From Streptomyces sp. NBC_01244 (GTDB taxonomy: Bacteria > Actinomycetota > Actinomycetes > Streptomycetales > Streptomycetaceae), in the NCBI RefSeq assembly GCF_035987325.1, contig NZ_CP108488.1:62001-126000 (forward strand): a stretch of 64,000 nucleotides of DNA, written 5' to 3'. The notes under the pieces are model-generated. The model saw only the letters and a list, made by a program, of their open reading frames with translations, made no database searches and was not told where the DNA came from. Made by a program: the position numbers and the translations under genes. Each line of letters starts with the position of its first letter. The stretch's first letter is position 1. Shown here in pieces: positions 62,252 to 64,000 of the stretch.

Positions 62252-62585
62252 GGCGCCTCCTTGGTCAGAGAATCGCTGGTGCCACCCCGAGGTAAGTGGT
62301 GGCCCTCGACGCCATGCCACCAGTCGAGTACGGCACACCGTCGCCCACCCATCAGCTTCAGTTTCGCGCGACAAACGCGCATGCGCAGCGCGGGCTACGC
62401 GGAGGGACCGGACCGAGCCCACGATGGGCCAAAGTCGTCGCCACATCTGGCAGACGGCGAGCCTGTTGCGCCTCCTGGTTTCTGCTGTCGGACGCCACCC
62501 TGCCGATCTCGGCGCGTATGCGACGCTGGAAGGGCCAACCGGGCCTGTTCGACCCCGCGCGGCCCGGCCGACCAGGGATACCGCT
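62252..62585. other. Divergent control region
   Basis: No gene is seen. The stretch separates the minus-strand small-gene operon from the plus-strand sortase genes and should contain both promoters, but no clear boxes were recognised. Confidence 0.4.
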
Positions 62586-63218
62586 ATGTCCCAGCGCGCG
62601 TTCCTCGCCTCCCCTACCGTGCCGGCGGTGCTTACCAGCGCCGTCCTCGCTCTCCTGCTGACGACACCCGGCACGCCCGCGGCGGCGACCGGGCCGGCCG
62701 CAACAGCTCGCCCACAGTCAGCCGTGCTGTCGATTCCGGCCATCGGCGTGTCCGGGCTGTCTGTCGTCCCGTACCGCGGAAGCCCCGACGACTCGCCGGG
62801 CACTCGAATCCAGGACCGGGGCCTGGCCGCCAGCCCGCATGGTCCCGCCGGCGGCGTCGGCCCCGGCGATGTGGGCAACTACATCGTCACTGGACACCGC
62901 ATCGTGGCGGGCGGGCCACTGCGGGCCCTGCCGTCACTGCCGACGGGCGCGTCCGTCGTCGTGACCGCCGGCGGTGTGACGTACACGTACACGATCACCA
63001 CGACCCGGACGACCTCCTTCCGCTCCCCGGCCTCCATGGCCGCGCAGCGCGCCGCTGTCCCCGGCTTCCCCGGCCCGGCCCCTGCCCGCGCGATGATCAC
63101 CGTGACCACCTGCCTCACGCCCGAGGACGATGCGGCAGGCAATCACTGGCGGGACGCGCAGAACAACCCCGAACACCGCATCGACAAGATCGGCGTCCTC
63201 ACATCCACCACGTCCTGA
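62586..63218 (+). CDS. Sortase-like transpeptidase (SrtE/F type), first of two
   Basis: The product has 210 residues. After an N-terminal hydrophobic export segment (LTSAVLALLLTTPGTPAA), the sortase core shows AVLSIPAIGVSGLSVVPYRG, the catalytic histidine in GNYIVTGHRIVAGGPLR, the catalytic cysteine in MITVTTCLTPEDDAAGNHW, and a late arginine in PEHRIDKIG. It should act outside the membrane on a sorting-signal substrate. The class is estimated from its short length and 'TTCxTPE' motif. No sortase substrate is adjacent. The second sortase gene follows after 144 bases. Confidence 0.88.
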   Translation: MSQRAFLASPTVPAVLTSAVLALLLTTPGTPAAATGPAATARPQSAVLSIPAIGVSGLSVVPYRGSPDDSPGTRIQDRGLAASPHGPAGGVGPGDVGNYIVTGHRIVAGGPLRALPSLPTGASVVVTAGGVTYTYTITTTRTTSFRSPASMAAQRAAVPGFPGPAPARAMITVTTCLTPEDDAAGNHWRDAQNNPEHRIDKIGVLTSTTS

Positions 63219-63362
63219 CCGTCACCACGTCCCGTCCCGTCCCTGGGAGGGCGAAGGTCACAGATCCGGCCCATATGAACCTCTCGCTCCGTATGTCACT
63301 CTGGCGGGCAAACCGGCTCGGGCCCTGCCCCGGCGACCCCGCCAACCAGTACGGAAACGCCC

Positions 63363-64000
63363 ATGCCCCTGCTTTTCCCGTCCCGAGCCGCATCCGCTGC
63401 GGCGGCTGGCGCCGTGGTCGTCCTGATGGCGGCTTGCAGCACCACTCAGGCTGCCGCCGGCGCGGCGGCTCCCGCACCGCCGGCGACGGCAGCGGCACCC
63501 GCTTCGGCCCGGGCCGCCACCGCCGCACGGCCGTCCGAGCCACCGGTTACCTCCGTGCAGACCGAGGCCTCCGTCCTGGCCATACCCTCGGTGGGCATCA
63601 CCGGACTGCGCGTGATGCCGTACGAGGGCACCACGGACGATGCGCCCGGCACCCGTATCCAGGACAAGGGCGTGGCGGCCAGCCCGTACGGGCAGCGTGG
63701 CGGAGTCGGGCCCGGCCAGGCGGGCAATTTCCTGGTCACCGCGCACCGCCTGTCGGCGGGCGGCCCGCTGCGTGACCTGCCTGCCGTGGCGAAGGGCGAC
63801 TCGGTGCTCGTGACCGTGGGCGATGTGGTGTACACGTACGAGATCACCGCGAGCCGCAAGACGTCCTTCCGGTCGGAACGCTCGCTGAGCGAGCAGCGCG
63901 CCGCGGTCCCCGGAAAGCCGGGTGCGACCCCGACCCAGGCCATGATCACGATCTCGACCTGCGCCACCCCGGAAGACCACGCCGAAGGCAACTTCTGGAG
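63363..64000 (+). CDS. Sortase-like protein, second of two (partial, runs off the window)
   Basis: At least 212 residues are present. The N-terminus has a lipoprotein-type sequence (AAGAVVVLMAACSTTQAA), so it may be lipidated. An alanine-rich linker of about 60 residues precedes the sortase core: SVLAIPSVGITGLRVMPYEG, the catalytic histidine in GNFLVTAHRLSAGGPLRDLP, and the cysteine in AMITISTCATPEDHAEG. The final arginine region lies beyond the window. Its core is closely similar to the preceding sortase, so the two look like a tandem duplication with different export or anchoring modes. Confidence 0.85.
   Translation, partial: MPLLFPSRAASAAAAGAVVVLMAACSTTQAAAGAAAPAPPATAAAPASARAATAARPSEPPVTSVQTEASVLAIPSVGITGLRVMPYEGTTDDAPGTRIQDKGVAASPYGQRGGVGPGQAGNFLVTAHRLSAGGPLRDLPAVAKGDSVLVTVGDVVYTYEITASRKTSFRSERSLSEQRAAVPGKPGATPTQAMITISTCATPEDHAEGNFW

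Overview
The window is high-GC DNA with actinomycete codon use, GTG/TTG starts and many Streptomyces-type families (two-domain chromate transporter, SrtE-like sortases, lamin-tail and delta-60 secreted proteins, IS110 and IS5 elements). It looks like a Streptomyces or close relative, probably a variable chromosome arm or a large plasmid, because ordinary metabolic genes alternate with insertion sequences, recombinase scraps and frameshifted genes. No rRNA, tRNA, CRISPR array or replication origin was seen.

Region by region: 0-6 kb holds a DinB-like gene inside a 69-bp perfect inverted repeat, a sugar-dehydrogenase-type operon whose GMC oxidoreductase is truncated by that repeat, and a chromate resistance locus (chrA divergent from a split chrB, with a 16-bp palindrome between them). 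6-17 kb holds secreted, small and hypothetical proteins, an ABC exporter, a transposase pseudogene, an amidohydrolase and a pyroglutamyl-peptidase-like protein. 17-41 kb is an accessory island. It contains a small partner plus a P-loop NTPase with TPR region and SseB-like tail (18.7-23.0 kb), a 1,568-residue GHKL ATPase/DUF3883 protein (23.4-28.1 kb), serine recombinase fragments, an IS5-family element interrupted by an intact IS110 element (30.0-32.6 kb), and a 6.2-kb composite transposon (33.86-40.04 kb). The transposon is bounded by inverted copies of an internally deleted IS5-family element and carries a second, paralogous partner-plus-NTPase/TPR pair. 41-52 kb holds IS debris, a mycothiol-type DinB protein, a large secreted calcium-binding-repeat protein, another IS110 element and orphan immunity-like proteins (Imm51-like, DUF4279, DUF4241). 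52-64 kb holds an amino-acid permease, a DUF998 protein, a DHA2 transporter, a decayed PLP decarboxylase, an ATP-grasp ligase, two small paired genes and two consecutive sortases.

The most interesting content is the pair of paralogous loci. Each couples a small protein with a hydrophobic N-terminus to a large STAND-like NTPase/TPR protein. In both loci a short glycine-flanked beta-type motif occurs near the C-terminus of the partner and again at the N-terminus of the NTPase, the layout expected of amyloid-type signalling between an effector and an NLR-like sensor. One locus sits next to the GHKL/DUF3883 protein. The other lies in a composite transposon whose exact insertion can be read: removing it and one copy of a 3-bp AGT duplication restores a continuous reading frame. 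I infer a mobile conflict or defence system; the sequence alone does not prove that function.
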